From Streptomyces paludis (GTDB lineage: Bacteria; Actinomycetota; Actinomycetes; Streptomycetales; Streptomycetaceae), in assembly GCF_003344965.1 (NCBI RefSeq), contig NZ_CP031194.1, forward strand, positions 1,178,001 through 1,242,000: a DNA stretch of 64,000 bases, in the 5' to 3' direction. How positions within the stretch are numbered: the stretch's first letter is position 1; each line of letters begins with the position of its first letter. The notes under the pieces are model-generated. The model did not search any database and had not been told where the DNA came from. It worked only from the letters and a program-made list of their open reading frames with translations. A program made the position numbers and the translations under genes. Shown here piece by piece: positions 17,913 to 26,233 of this stretch.

Positions 17913-18893
17913 GTGACCATGCTTGACGACCAGACGACAGCAGTGACGTGGCCGGCCGCCTATCCCGAGGGGTACGCGGTCGTCGACGTCGAGACCACCG
18001 GCCTCGCCCGCGACGACCGGATAGTGTCGGCTGCCGTCTACCGCCTGGACGCCCGGGGCAATGTCGAGGACCACTGGTACACCCTGGTCAATCCGGAGCG
18101 CGATCCCGGGCCGGTGTGGATCCACGGGCTGACGACCGATGTGCTGGCCGATGCCCCGCTCTTCCCCGAGATCGCCGGTGCGCTGGCCGAACGGCTCGAC
18201 GGCCGGGTGCTCGTGGCGCACAACGCGATCTTCGACTGGTCGATGATCTCCCGGGAGTACGCACGGGCGGAGCGGACCGCGCCCACCCGGCAGCGGCTGT
18301 GCACCATCGCGCTCTCCAAGGAGTTGGGGCTGCCGCTGCCCAACCACAAGCTGGAGACGCTCGCCGCGCACTTCGGTGTCGTACAGCAGCGCGCGCACCA
18401 CGCGCTGGACGACGCGCGGGTGCTGGCCGAGTCGTTCCGGCCGAGTCTGCACGCGGCGGCCCGGGACGGCGTACGGCTGCCGCTGCTGGAGTGCCGGCCG
18501 CTCACCGAGTGGTCCGACGGGCCCGCGACGCCCCGGGTCGGCTATCAGGCGTCGTACCGGCAGTCGAGCTGGCGGCCCTCGCGCAAGCGGCCCGCGTGCC
18601 CGTATCCGAACCCCGGGCGGTATGTCGTGGGCGGGCGGCTGACACAGGGGATGCGGGTGGCGTTCTCGGGTGACACCTCCGTCGACCGCGAACTGCTGGA
18701 GGACCGGGCCGTGGAGGCGGGGCTGCATGTCGCGACGAGCATCTCGCGGCTGACCAGCCTGCTGGTGACCAACGACCCGGACTCGTCCACGTCCAAGACG
18801 GTCAAGGCCGCGTCGTTCGGCACACCGGTGATCGACGAGGCGGCCTTCACCCAGCTGCTGCGGGACGTGGCACCGGCCGACACGTCCCCCTGA
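17913..18893 (+). CDS. DEDDh 3'-5' exonuclease with C-terminal BRCT-like domain
   Basis: A 326-aa protein (324 if translation begins at ATG 17919). The exonuclease domain (about residues 20-180) has the DEDDh motifs: Exo I VVDVETTGL, Exo II LVAHNAIFDWSMI, and Exo III HHALDDARVLAE with its catalytic His and Asp. A linker leads to a BRCT-like fold (about 235-320, GMRVAFSGDTSVDR...SRLTSLLVTNDP) like that in DNA ligase and DnaQ-type nucleases. It probably trims DNA ends in repair or proofreading. No Shine-Dalgarno is visible, and a -10 sits at leaderless distance. Confidence 0.85.
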   Translation: MTMLDDQTTAVTWPAAYPEGYAVVDVETTGLARDDRIVSAAVYRLDARGNVEDHWYTLVNPERDPGPVWIHGLTTDVLADAPLFPEIAGALAERLDGRVLVAHNAIFDWSMISREYARAERTAPTRQRLCTIALSKELGLPLPNHKLETLAAHFGVVQQRAHHALDDARVLAESFRPSLHAAARDGVRLPLLECRPLTEWSDGPATPRVGYQASYRQSSWRPSRKRPACPYPNPGRYVVGGRLTQGMRVAFSGDTSVDRELLEDRAVEAGLHVATSISRLTSLLVTNDPDSSTSKTVKAASFGTPVIDEAAFTQLLRDVAPADTSP

Positions 18894-19013
18894 CGGCACA
18901 TCGGGGCGGCTCCGGCGGTACGCGGGCGGCGGATACCGCCGCTCGGGTGCCCCGTCCGCGACCCGCCCCGGGGAGCCTTGCCAGCACCGTCCGCGCCACC
19001 GACCATCCAGCGC

Positions 19014-19250
19014 ATGGCACGTTGCGAGGTATGCGGCAATGACTACGAGCTGGCGTTCTACGTGGAGACGCAGGACGGCGCGCGGCACGTCTTCGACTCG
19101 TTCTCCTGCGCCATCCACCGTATGGCGCCCATCTGTGAACACTGCCGGGTCCAGATCATCGGACAGGGCGTCGAGGCCGATGGCCACTGGTACTGCGGCG
19201 GGCACTGCGCCCGCGCGGACGGACGGGTGGGCATCGTAGACCGGGTGTGA
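19014..19250 (+). CDS. Small zinc-knuckle protein (metallothionein-like in databases)
   Basis: A 78-aa protein with paired metal-binding knuckles: RCEVCGNDYELAF, then DSFSCAIHRM, CEHCRVQI and WYCGGHCARADG. The Cys/His spacing suggests two treble-clef or zinc-ribbon-like sites. Similar Streptomyces proteins are often labelled prokaryotic metallothionein; true metal storage is unproven. The ATG at 19014 begins right at the conserved MARCEVC; a TTG 36 nt upstream is possible but poorly placed relative to its GGGGAG. Its role is unknown. Confidence 0.7.
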   Translation: MARCEVCGNDYELAFYVETQDGARHVFDSFSCAIHRMAPICEHCRVQIIGQGVEADGHWYCGGHCARADGRVGIVDRV

Positions 19251-19341
19251 GGCGGGCACACGCTCCCGCGCCGCAGCAGGGTCACGCGAAATGTCCACCC
19301 CCCGTCCGTGCCTCCGACGCCCCCCGAGTACCGTCGGAGGC

Positions 19342-20157
19342 GTGTACCGCTTCCTGTTGTCCCGGCAGTGGGTGATCCTCACCCTCCTCGGCCTCGCCCT
19401 CATTCCCACGATGATCGAGCTGGGCTTCTGGCAGTTCCACCGCCATGAGCACAAGGTCGCCCAGAACGCGCTGATCGCGGACAACCTCGATGCGAAGCCC
19501 GTCCCGGTCACCGAGCTGACCTCCCCGGGACACACCGTCCCGCGCGCCGACTACTGGCGTACGGTCACGGCCACCGGCCGGTTCGACCCGGCGCACGAGG
19601 TGGTCGTCCGGCGCAGGACCTCCAGCGACGACCGGATCGGCTACCACGTCCTCATCCCGCTGATCCTCAAGGACGGCCGCGCGGTCATCGTCAACCGCGG
19701 CTGGATCCCGGCGGGCGACGACCAGTACGCCTTCCCCCGCATTCCCGCCACGCCCAAGGGCGAGGTGACCATCACCGGCCGGCTCAAGGCCGACGAGACG
19801 GCGGCGGCCAGCGGTATCAAGGATCTGCGGGATCTGCCGCCGCGCCAGGTGATGCTGATCAACAGCGAGCAGCAGCAGGAGCTGGTGGGCCGTACGGTCC
19901 TCGGCGGCTATATCGAGCTGACCTCGCCCGTCCCCTCCGGCGGCAGCCCCCAGGCCGTCCCGACCCCCGACCACAGCGAGATCGGGCCGCACATGGCGTA
20001 CGCGGTCCAGTGGTGGCTGTTCGTCGCCGCCGTGCCCGTGGGCTGGCTGATCCTCGTACGCAACGAGCGGCGCGACCGGATCGCCGCCGCGAAGAAGAAG
20101 GCCGACGACGAGGCGGCGGCGCGGTCCGAGCCGGAGCCCGTCCCCGCCGGAGCCTGA
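19342..20157 (+). CDS. SURF1 family cytochrome oxidase assembly protein
   Basis: A 271-aa inner-membrane protein with two transmembrane helices flanking an extracytoplasmic domain, the SURF1 topology. It starts VYRFLLSRQWVILTLLGLALIPTMIELGFWQ, keeps the family stretch RADYWRTVTATGRFD and the VNRGWIP motif, and ends with HMAYAVQWWLFVAAVPVGWLILVR plus a charged tail. It helps assemble haem-copper oxidase subunit I. The GTG start has GGAGG only one base away, too close to work, and a TACCGT -10 ends 8 nt upstream, so a leaderless mRNA is likely. Confidence 0.9.
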   Translation: MYRFLLSRQWVILTLLGLALIPTMIELGFWQFHRHEHKVAQNALIADNLDAKPVPVTELTSPGHTVPRADYWRTVTATGRFDPAHEVVVRRRTSSDDRIGYHVLIPLILKDGRAVIVNRGWIPAGDDQYAFPRIPATPKGEVTITGRLKADETAAASGIKDLRDLPPRQVMLINSEQQQELVGRTVLGGYIELTSPVPSGGSPQAVPTPDHSEIGPHMAYAVQWWLFVAAVPVGWLILVRNERRDRIAAAKKKADDEAAARSEPEPVPAGA

Positions 20158-20266
20158 CGCGCGGGAGCCCGGCACAACAACGCCCGGCACGACCGCGCGC
20201 CTGACGCGACAGCGTCACCCGACGCGCCGATGCCCTGCTTAGCGGCGCCGCGCCGAGGGAACAGCC

Positions 20267-22075
20267 ATGGGCGTGACCCAACGCATCGAGGACTACGCGC
20301 TCATCGGCGACCTCCAGACCTCCGCCCTGGTCGGCAGGAACGGCTCCATCGACTGGCTGTGCCTTCCTCGCTTCGACTCGCCCGCCTGCTTCGCCGCGCT
20401 GCTCGGCACCGACGACAACGGCCACTGGCGCCTCGCCCCCACCGGCGCGGGCGACTGCACCCGGCGCGGCTACGCGGGTGACTCGCTCGTGCTGGAGTCC
20501 GTGTGGGAGACCCGGACCGGCACCGTCAAGGTCACCGACTTCATGCCGCAGCGCGATGCCGCCCCCGAGATCATGCGGATCGTCGAGGGCGTCAGCGGCC
20601 GGGTCGAGATGAGCGCCACCCTTCGGCTGCGCTTCGACTTCGGCTCCGTCGTGCCGTGGATGCGGCGCTCGCAGGGGCACCGGGTGGCGGTCGCCGGGCC
20701 CGACTCCGTCTGGCTGCGCAGCGAGCCCAAGGTCAAGACGTGGGGGCAGCACTACAGCACCTGTTCGTCGTTCACCGTCGAGGCGGGCGAGAAGGTCGCC
20801 TTCGTCCTCACCTGGCATCCCTCGCACGAACCCCGCCCGCCGCGCGTCGATCCGTACAAGTCCCTGGCGCGGAGCCTGAAGGACTGGCACAAGTGGTCGG
20901 CGCGCTGCCGTTACCAGGGGCCGCACCGCGAGGCCGTGATGCGCTCGCTCATCACCCTCAAGGCGCTCACGTACGGTCCGACGGGCGGGATCGTCGCCGC
21001 GCCCACCACCTCTCTGCCCGAGGAGCTGGGCGGGGTGCGGAACTGGGACTACCGCTACTGCTGGCTGCGCGACTCCACCTTGGCGCTGGGGGCGCTGGTC
21101 TCCGCCGGCTATCTGACCGAGGCGGCGGCCTGGCGGGACTGGCTGCTGCGCGCGGTCGCCGGGGATCCGGCCGATCTTCAGATCATGTACGGGCTCGGTG
21201 GCGAGCGGCGGCTGCCGGAGACCGAGCTGCCGTGGCTGGCCGGTTACGCGCGCTCCGCCCCGGTGCGTACCGGCAACGACGCGGTCAAGCAGCTCCAGCT
21301 GGATGTGTACGGCGAGGTCATGGACACCCTCGACCTCGCGCGGACGGCCGGGCTCGCGCCCAAGCCGCACGCGTGGAACATCCAGCTCAGTCTGCTGGGC
21401 TTCCTGGAGTCGAAGTGGCGCGAGCCGGACGAGGGGCTGTGGGAGATCCGGGGGCCGCGCCGGCACTTCACGCACTCCAAGGTGATGGTGTGGGTGGCCG
21501 CCGACCGGGCCGTACGGACGCTGGAGGCCGATCCGTCGCTCAGCGGCGACGTGGGGCGGTGGCGTGCGATGCGGGACGCCGTCCACCAGGAGGTGTGCGA
21601 GAAGGCGTACGACCCGGTGCGCAACACCTTCACCCAGTCGTACGGCTCCACCGAGCTGGACGCGGCGACGCTGCTGATCCCCCGGGTCGGCTTTCTGCCG
21701 CCGGACGATCCCCGGGTGGTCGGCACGGTCGACGCGGTACGGGCGGAGCTGGGCCACGAGGGGTTCGTCCGCCGCTACAGCACGGCCTCGGCGTACGGGG
21801 TGGACGGGCTGCCGGGCCGTGAGGGAACGTTTCTGGTGTGCTCGTTCTGGCTCGCGGACGCCCTGTACGCGACGGGGCGGCCGGCCGAGGCGGCCGAGCT
21901 GTTCCACCGGCTGCTGGCGCTCCGTAACGACGTGGGGCTGCTCTCCGAGGAGTACGACCCGGTGGCCCGGCGCCAACTCGGCAACTACCCGCAGGCGTTC
22001 AGCCATATCGGGCTGGTCGTGACCGCCCTCACGCTGGCGGGCCATGCCCTGGCCGGCGACGGCACGGCAGGATAG
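20267..22075 (+). CDS. Glycoside hydrolase family 15 protein (glucoamylase/trehalase-like)
   Basis: A 602-aa cytosolic enzyme without a signal peptide. It begins RIEDYALIGDLQTSALVGRNGSIDWLCLPRFDSPA, the N-terminal beta-sandwich typical of bacterial GH15 enzymes. The (alpha/alpha)6 barrel shows VRNWDYRYCWLRDS, DEGLWEIRGPRRHFTHSK with the first catalytic Glu region, and NDVGLLSEEYDP with the second Glu. Characterised actinobacterial relatives include a trehalase; whether trehalose, maltodextrin or another alpha-glucan is cut cannot be told here. It is followed after 4 nt by an SDR gene, presumably co-transcribed. Confidence 0.9.
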   Translation: MGVTQRIEDYALIGDLQTSALVGRNGSIDWLCLPRFDSPACFAALLGTDDNGHWRLAPTGAGDCTRRGYAGDSLVLESVWETRTGTVKVTDFMPQRDAAPEIMRIVEGVSGRVEMSATLRLRFDFGSVVPWMRRSQGHRVAVAGPDSVWLRSEPKVKTWGQHYSTCSSFTVEAGEKVAFVLTWHPSHEPRPPRVDPYKSLARSLKDWHKWSARCRYQGPHREAVMRSLITLKALTYGPTGGIVAAPTTSLPEELGGVRNWDYRYCWLRDSTLALGALVSAGYLTEAAAWRDWLLRAVAGDPADLQIMYGLGGERRLPETELPWLAGYARSAPVRTGNDAVKQLQLDVYGEVMDTLDLARTAGLAPKPHAWNIQLSLLGFLESKWREPDEGLWEIRGPRRHFTHSKVMVWVAADRAVRTLEADPSLSGDVGRWRAMRDAVHQEVCEKAYDPVRNTFTQSYGSTELDAATLLIPRVGFLPPDDPRVVGTVDAVRAELGHEGFVRRYSTASAYGVDGLPGREGTFLVCSFWLADALYATGRPAEAAELFHRLLALRNDVGLLSEEYDPVARRQLGNYPQAFSHIGLVVTALTLAGHALAGDGTAG

Positions 22076-22079
22076 CCCC

Positions 22080-22835
22080 ATGGATCTTGGACTGAAGGAC
22101 CGTGTGTACATCGTCACCGGCGCCTCGCGGGGGCTGGGCCGGGCGACGGCTCAGGCGCTCGTCGCGGACGGCGCGAAGGTCGTCGTCTCCGGCCGCCACG
22201 AGGAGAGCGTCGCCAAGGCCGTGGCGGAACTCGGCCCCGGCGCCCACGGGGTGAGCGCCGACAACGCCGACCCGGCCGCCGCCGGCCGGCTGGTCGCCGC
22301 GGCCCGCGAGCACTTCGGCCGCCTCGACGGCATCCTGATCAGCGTCGGCGGGCCGGCGCCCGGCACGGCCGAGTCGAACACCGACGAGCAGTGGCAGTCG
22401 GCGTTCGAGTCGGTGTTCCTGGGCGCGGTACGGCTGGCCCGCGCGGCGGTGGCCGAGCTGGGCGAGGGCGGGGTCGTCGGCTTCGTCCTCTCCGGCTCCG
22501 TACACGAACCCATCGGGGGCCTGACCATCTCCAACGGGCTGCGCCCCGGGCTGGCCGGCTTCGCGAAGTCCCTGGCCGACGAGGTCGGCCCGCGCGGTAT
22601 CCGGGTGGTCGGTCTGCTGCCGTCCCGGATCGACACCGACCGGGTGCGGGAGCTGGACGCGCTGTCGGGCGACCCGGTGGCGGCCCGGGAGGCGAACGAG
22701 GCCCGGATCCCGCTGCGGCGGTACGGCACCCCGGAGGAGTTCGGCGCGACGGCCGCGTTCCTGCTCTCCCCGGCGGCCTCGTATCTGACGGGTCTGATGA
22801 TCCCGGTGGACGGCGGCACCCGCCGGGGCTTCTGA
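22080..22835 (+). CDS. Atypical short-chain dehydrogenase/reductase
   Basis: A 251-aa SDR fold. The nucleotide motif GASRGLG (about 15-21) and the C-terminal MIPVDGG are intact, but the segment that should carry YxxxK reads TISNGLRPGLAGFAKS: the catalytic Tyr and Lys are replaced by Ile and Leu. NAG is replaced by SVGG. It therefore belongs with the FabG-like SDRs that lack the catalytic tetrad. It might bind a dinucleotide without classical reductase chemistry. It starts 4 nt after the GH15 stop; the ATG at 22080 is preferred over a frame beginning inside GH15. Confidence 0.85.
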   Translation: MDLGLKDRVYIVTGASRGLGRATAQALVADGAKVVVSGRHEESVAKAVAELGPGAHGVSADNADPAAAGRLVAAAREHFGRLDGILISVGGPAPGTAESNTDEQWQSAFESVFLGAVRLARAAVAELGEGGVVGFVLSGSVHEPIGGLTISNGLRPGLAGFAKSLADEVGPRGIRVVGLLPSRIDTDRVRELDALSGDPVAAREANEARIPLRRYGTPEEFGATAAFLLSPAASYLTGLMIPVDGGTRRGF

Positions 22836-22875
22836 CCGCGTACGGCCGCTGTGCCCTTGTCCGGCCCGGCCGCCG

Positions 22876-23454
22876 TCAGCTGACGCGTTCCGCCCGGTGC
22901 CGCGCCGCCCGCAGCCGTACCTCCGCCGGGAGGGACGCGAGGCCCGCCGAGTCGCGGGCCCGCGCCAGGGTCTCGTCGGTGAGGCGGTGCAGGACACCGC
23001 CCGGCACCGCGTGCGGTTCCAGCAGCAGCCGTACGCGGGCGCCGGGGCCGGTGCGGCGGCCGGTCAGCCGTACGTCGGCGCGCGCCACCCCGTCCATGGA
23101 CTCCGCGTCGTCCGCCAGAGCGTTCTCCAGCGCCCGGCCGCGCAGTACGGCGGCCTCGCCGTCGCCGCTGTCGATCAGCACCTCCGCCGACCGGGCGCGC
23201 CGGAACTGCGCCAGCAGCCACCACAGGGCGAGGACGACCACGACCGCGAGGACGGCGATGACCACCGGCCACCACCAGCCGTCGCCGCGCCAGCGCTCGC
23301 GGTTCGCGCGGGTCAGCAGCGCGTCGTGCGGGCCGCCGTACGGCCACCAGGAGGGCACCGCCCAGCCCAGTCCCTGCGCCAGCACCACCCCGCCCGCGCA
23401 GAGCAGGATCAGGCCGACGAGGGCCAGCAGTAGCCGGTTGACCAGCCGGAGCAT
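22876..23454 (-). CDS. amaP: Alkaline-shock membrane anchor protein (AmaP-like)
   Basis: A 192-aa protein with two N-terminal transmembrane helices (about residues 5-28 and 60-82), then a cytosolic domain with the GDGEAAVLRGRALENAL stretch. This is the AmaP arrangement: it anchors Asp23 at the membrane in Gram-positive bacteria. AGGAAGGGATG lies upstream of its ATG, and the preceding gene ends 4 nt away. It is the last gene of the five-gene Asp23 operon read leftward. Confidence 0.78.
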   Translation of the reverse strand: MLRLVNRLLLALVGLILLCAGGVVLAQGLGWAVPSWWPYGGPHDALLTRANRERWRGDGWWWPVVIAVLAVVVVLALWWLLAQFRRARSAEVLIDSGDGEAAVLRGRALENALADDAESMDGVARADVRLTGRRTGPGARVRLLLEPHAVPGGVLHRLTDETLARARDSAGLASLPAEVRLRAARHRAERVS

Positions 23455-23458
23455 CGTG

Positions 23459-24124
23459 TCATCCCTTCCTGGCGGGCCTGCGGACACGCACCGTCAGCGC
23501 GGGCCGTCTGTCGAGGCCGAGGCCACGGACGCCGTCACCGAGCGCCCGCTCCAGATCGGCCCGTACGTCGTCCAGCGGACGGAAGTGGGACTGGACCCGG
23601 ACCCGCACCCTCGACCGCCGCATCCGCACCCGCGCGGAGCGCACCCCGGAGACCTCCATCGCCCGGTCGCGCAGCGCGAGTTCGGCCGCCTCCCGGTCGA
23701 GTCCGGCCCGGACATGCGTGAACTCCCGGCGCATCGGCAGCAGTCGGCGCAGCCCGGGGGTGAGGGCGAGGGCCAGCAGCCACAGCCCGAGGGCCATGGC
23801 GAGGGCGGCGGCGGCCAGCACCCAGGTCCGGTCGAGCGGCTGCCGCTCCAGCTGGCGGGCGAGCTGGCGGCGCCAGGACATCGCCTCATGTCCCGCCCGG
23901 ACGGCGGCGATGTCGTACAGCAGCAGCCCCGAGGCGCCCAGCACGATCAGCGAGACCACGGTGGCGGGGATCCGGCGGGCGGACCAGAAGCGGGTGGCGC
24001 GGGCGGCCGGGCCGTCGTCGTAGTCCGCGAGGGTCGGTACGGGCTCCCGCTCCGGAGCCTCCGCCGGATCCAGCGCGGCGGTGCCGCCCGCGCGCTCCCG
24101 CCCCTCGGGCACGGGTCCGCTCAC
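23459..24124 (-). CDS. DUF6286 membrane protein of the Asp23 cluster
   Basis: A 221-aa protein with a Pro/Glu-rich N-terminal tail, two transmembrane helices and an Asp23-like C-terminal domain (MEVSGVRSARVRMRRSRVRVRVQSHF). DUF6286 proteins are found in actinobacterial Asp23/AmaP operons. The start is the GTG that overlaps the upstream stop (GTGA) and has GGGAGG ahead of it; an ATG 132 nt further upstream lies inside the previous gene. Probably an envelope-stress factor. Confidence 0.75.
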   Translation of the reverse strand: MSGPVPEGRERAGGTAALDPAEAPEREPVPTLADYDDGPAARATRFWSARRIPATVVSLIVLGASGLLLYDIAAVRAGHEAMSWRRQLARQLERQPLDRTWVLAAAALAMALGLWLLALALTPGLRRLLPMRREFTHVRAGLDREAAELALRDRAMEVSGVRSARVRMRRSRVRVRVQSHFRPLDDVRADLERALGDGVRGLGLDRRPALTVRVRRPARKG

Positions 24125-24468
24125 CGGAGCCTCCCCCGCTCGGCGGTCCGCGACTGCGCGGAGTGCAGCCGTTCGACCCGTACGACCACCTCGGGCACTT
24201 CCATGTCCGCCAACGTCCTCACCCGGTGCACCACTTGACGGCGGACCGCACCGCACTGCGCTCCGATGTCCGACGGATAGTCCAGCTCGACGCCGACCTG
24301 TACGCGGGCGGTGCCGTGGTGCACCGTCACCGTCGCATGCGGCGGACGGCCGCCCTCCGGCACCCCGTCGAGCGCCTCCCGCGCGGCGCGCGCGGCGATC
24401 TTCGCGACGACCCGGTCGGCGATCGTCGTCGCCCCCCGGTCGGCCGCCGGCACCCCGTCACCGGCCAT
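24121..24468 (-). CDS. Asp23/Gls24 family protein (small paralogue)
   Basis: A 115-aa Asp23-fold protein: GATTIADRVVAKIAARAAREAL, then VTVHHGTARVQVGVELDYPSDI, and VPEVVVRVERL near the end. It is shorter than the second paralogue in this operon and may form a mixed assembly with it. It overlaps the next gene by 4 nt (GTGA) and lies 6 nt after the small membrane gene. Confidence 0.82.
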   Translation of the reverse strand: MAGDGVPAADRGATTIADRVVAKIAARAAREALDGVPEGGRPPHATVTVHHGTARVQVGVELDYPSDIGAQCGAVRRQVVHRVRTLADMEVPEVVVRVERLHSAQSRTAERGRLR

Positions 24469-24474
24469 CCGCCG

Positions 24475-24666
24475 TCACCGCCGCCGGTCGTCGCGGTCGC
24501 GCGTACGGAAGAGATCGCCCGGCTCCAGATCGCCGTCCACGAACCTGCCCACCACGAACCCGACCACGCCCAGCGCGGCCACCAGCACAAAGGCTCCGAA
24601 GCCACCGAAGTATCCGGCGAAACCGAGCGCCATCCCGGCCAACAGGCCGACCACCGCCATACTCAT
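24475..24666 (-). CDS. Small DUF2273-like membrane protein
   Basis: A 63-aa protein that is almost entirely two hydrophobic helices with a glycine-rich hairpin (GFAGYFGGFGAFVLVAALGVVGFVVGRF), then an Asp/Arg-rich tail. DUF2273-type small membrane proteins commonly sit between asp23 and amaP. GAGGAG precedes the ATG. It is probably part of the membrane platform for the Asp23 proteins. Confidence 0.72.
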   Translation of the reverse strand: MSMAVVGLLAGMALGFAGYFGGFGAFVLVAALGVVGFVVGRFVDGDLEPGDLFRTRDRDDRRR

Positions 24667-24709
24667 GCTGTGCTCCTCTTCGGCTGAACGGCACGGTCAC
24701 GCAAGGCCG

Positions 24710-25189
24710 TTACTGAAGCCGGGAATCCGGCTCGTCGTCATCATCCTCGTCGGGCAGCTTGACGTCACTGACCGCGATGTTGACCTCCACCACTTCGAGG
24801 CCCGTCATGCGCTCGACCGACGCGACGACGTTCTCCCGTACGGCGGCGGCGACTTCGGTGATCGAGACGCCGTAGTCGACCACGATCTCCAGATCGAGCG
24901 CCGTCTGCACCTCGCCGACCTCGGCCTTGACGCCCCGGCTCACGGACTTGCCGCTGCCGCCGCCGGGGACACGGTCGCGTACCGCGCCGAAGGTACGGGA
25001 GATCCCGCTGCCCATGGCGTGTACGCCGAGCACATCGCGGGCCGCGAGGCCGGCGATCTTCTCCACCACGCCGTCCGCGATGGTGGTACGGCCACGCGTG
25101 GCCGGGTCGCCGCCACCGCGCTTGGTGACGGGGCTGGCTCCGCCGGGGGGCGCGGACTGGTTACGGGCTGCGGTGTCGGTCATCGCCAT
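24710..25189 (-). CDS. Asp23/Gls24 family envelope-stress protein
   Basis: A 159-aa protein, the main Asp23 homologue here and first gene of the operon. The Asp23 core runs from RGRTTIADGVVEKIAGLAARDVLGVHAMG through VQTALDLEIVVDYGVSITEVAAAVRENVV to GLEVVEVNIAVSDVKLP, ending in a very acidic tail (DEDDDDEPD). In Gram-positives Asp23 polymers coat the inner membrane face and are induced by alkaline or cell-wall stress. Two starts are possible (25189 or 25183); both are served by GGAAAGG. Confidence 0.88.
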   Translation of the reverse strand: MAMTDTAARNQSAPPGGASPVTKRGGGDPATRGRTTIADGVVEKIAGLAARDVLGVHAMGSGISRTFGAVRDRVPGGGSGKSVSRGVKAEVGEVQTALDLEIVVDYGVSITEVAAAVRENVVASVERMTGLEVVEVNIAVSDVKLPDEDDDDEPDSRLQ

Positions 25190-25278
25190 TCATCCCTTTC
25201 CGGGGCGGTGGGGGACTCCGCTGCCCACATTAGGTGCGCTTGCCCCATCCCGCGCCGTGGATACGGCAGGGTGGAGGA

Positions 25279-25695
25279 ATGACGACCCCTGACGACACCG
25301 ACGGCTGGACCGCTCTCGTACGGCGTCGGCTCGCCCTGGGCCGGCTGCTCCCCCTGGGCGACGCGGCGGACGGCGCGTGGCTGGCGGAGTCCGCGGCGAC
25401 GGCCGCGCTGCGGGCGGCCGTGACGGTACCGGGCGCGACGCTCGGCCCCCTCCGCGTCGCCCCGGCCGGGTCGACGCCGCCCTCCGCCTCCCGGCCAAGG
25501 GGCCGTGGACTGGGCGTCGGTTTGGGCTGGGCCCGGTTGTGCCCGTGCCGGGGGCCGGGGTGGACGGTCAGGAGCAGCCCTCGGAGATCTCCTGGAAGTT
25601 GTCGTAGTGGTCGTACGTGTACCAGACCGCGTGGGTGGCCGGGTCGCGGACGAGGCGTTCGGCGTCGCGTCGCTGGCCACGCGGGCGCGGGTTGA
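25279..25695 (+). pseudogene. Truncated Asp23-cluster gene (P10-family-like N-terminus)
   Basis: From the ATG behind GGAGG, the first 57 or so codons (MTTPDDTDGWTALVRRRLA, then LGRLLPLGDAADGAWLAE) have normal Streptomyces codon use. They resemble the protein often annotated as nucleopolyhedrovirus P10 family that lies divergent from asp23 in other streptomycetes. After about 25487 the frame enters a dispersed GC-rich repeat, and then runs antisense through the RNase gene to a stop at 25693. The real C-terminus has therefore been lost. The family assignment is from memory and only moderately sure. Confidence 0.45.
25487..25563 (+). repeat. Dispersed repeat, copy A (left of RNase)
   Basis: It begins CCTCCCGGCCAAGGGGCCGT and ends with the core GTGCCGGGGGCCGGGG. 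Two further copies lie in opposite orientation at 26234-26309 and 26312-26377, so the RNase gene is bracketed by inverted repeats. Over the last ~36 bp copy A and the 26312 copy differ by only a few single-base changes or gaps. Confidence 0.65.
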
Positions 25696-25993
25696 CGTCG
25701 TACTCCCGGTACTCGTCGGCGCGGGGGAGGTCGCCACTGCGATTGCCGTAGACGTTGCTGCCGCGGATGACGAGGGAGGTGTTCACGACCGCGTAGTCGG
25801 TGGGACGAGCCGCCTTGGGCCAGTCCAGCTCCTTCCAGATGGCACAAGCCTCCTTCACCTGGCTGGGGAAGTACTCCACGGGAAGCGGGGGCTCGATGAC
25901 ATCGGCGACGGCCGAGGGCGTCAGGGAGATGCTCAGGGCCGACAGAAAGAGGGCGGCGACGGCCGCGCGGCGTACACCGCGGAAAGTAGTCAT
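25568..25993 (-). CDS. Secreted guanyl-type ribonuclease (RNase Sa/T1 family)
   Basis: A 141-aa exported RNase. A signal peptide (RRAAVAALFLSALSISLTPSAVA) ends at about residue 30. The mature part matches the RNase Sa pattern: VYGNRSGDLPRADEYREYDV with the catalytic base Glu97 in YREY, then basic RPRGQRRD, then VWYTYDHYDNFQEISEGC with the catalytic His129. Cys50 and Cys140 fit the single disulfide of that family. The start is ATG 25993; its ribosome site is weak. No barstar-like inhibitor gene is next to it. The gene is wedged into the Asp23 region between inverted repeats and abuts a truncated gene. Confidence 0.82.
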   Translation of the reverse strand: MTTFRGVRRAAVAALFLSALSISLTPSAVADVIEPPLPVEYFPSQVKEACAIWKELDWPKAARPTDYAVVNTSLVIRGSNVYGNRSGDLPRADEYREYDVNPRPRGQRRDAERLVRDPATHAVWYTYDHYDNFQEISEGCS

Positions 25994-26173
25994 TCCCGGC
26001 CAACGCCGACACGGACCGTCGGACACGCGCATACGGCCACCATCACCCGGCCGGGTGCTGCCGTCCACCGGGCGGAGGGGGCCGGGGTCGCAGGAGGTGA
26101 CGTCCCCGGATGTAGAGCGTGATTTGTGCCGCTGAACGCGCATGCAGTCGGCCGATATGCCGCACGCGGCGTT

Positions 26174-26208
26174 CGGGGGTCCGGGGGTGTCCCCCGGGAA
26201 AGCACAGC
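26174..26208. repeat. Dispersed palindromic repeat, copy 2
   Basis: CGGGGGTCCGGGGGTGTCCC onward to AGCACAGC. It matches the element at 5307-5342 except for one gap and one substitution. Here it lies beside the RNase-flanking repeats. Confidence 0.7.
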
Positions 26209-26233
26209 ATGCATCCGGGGATGCGCCTCCGGA

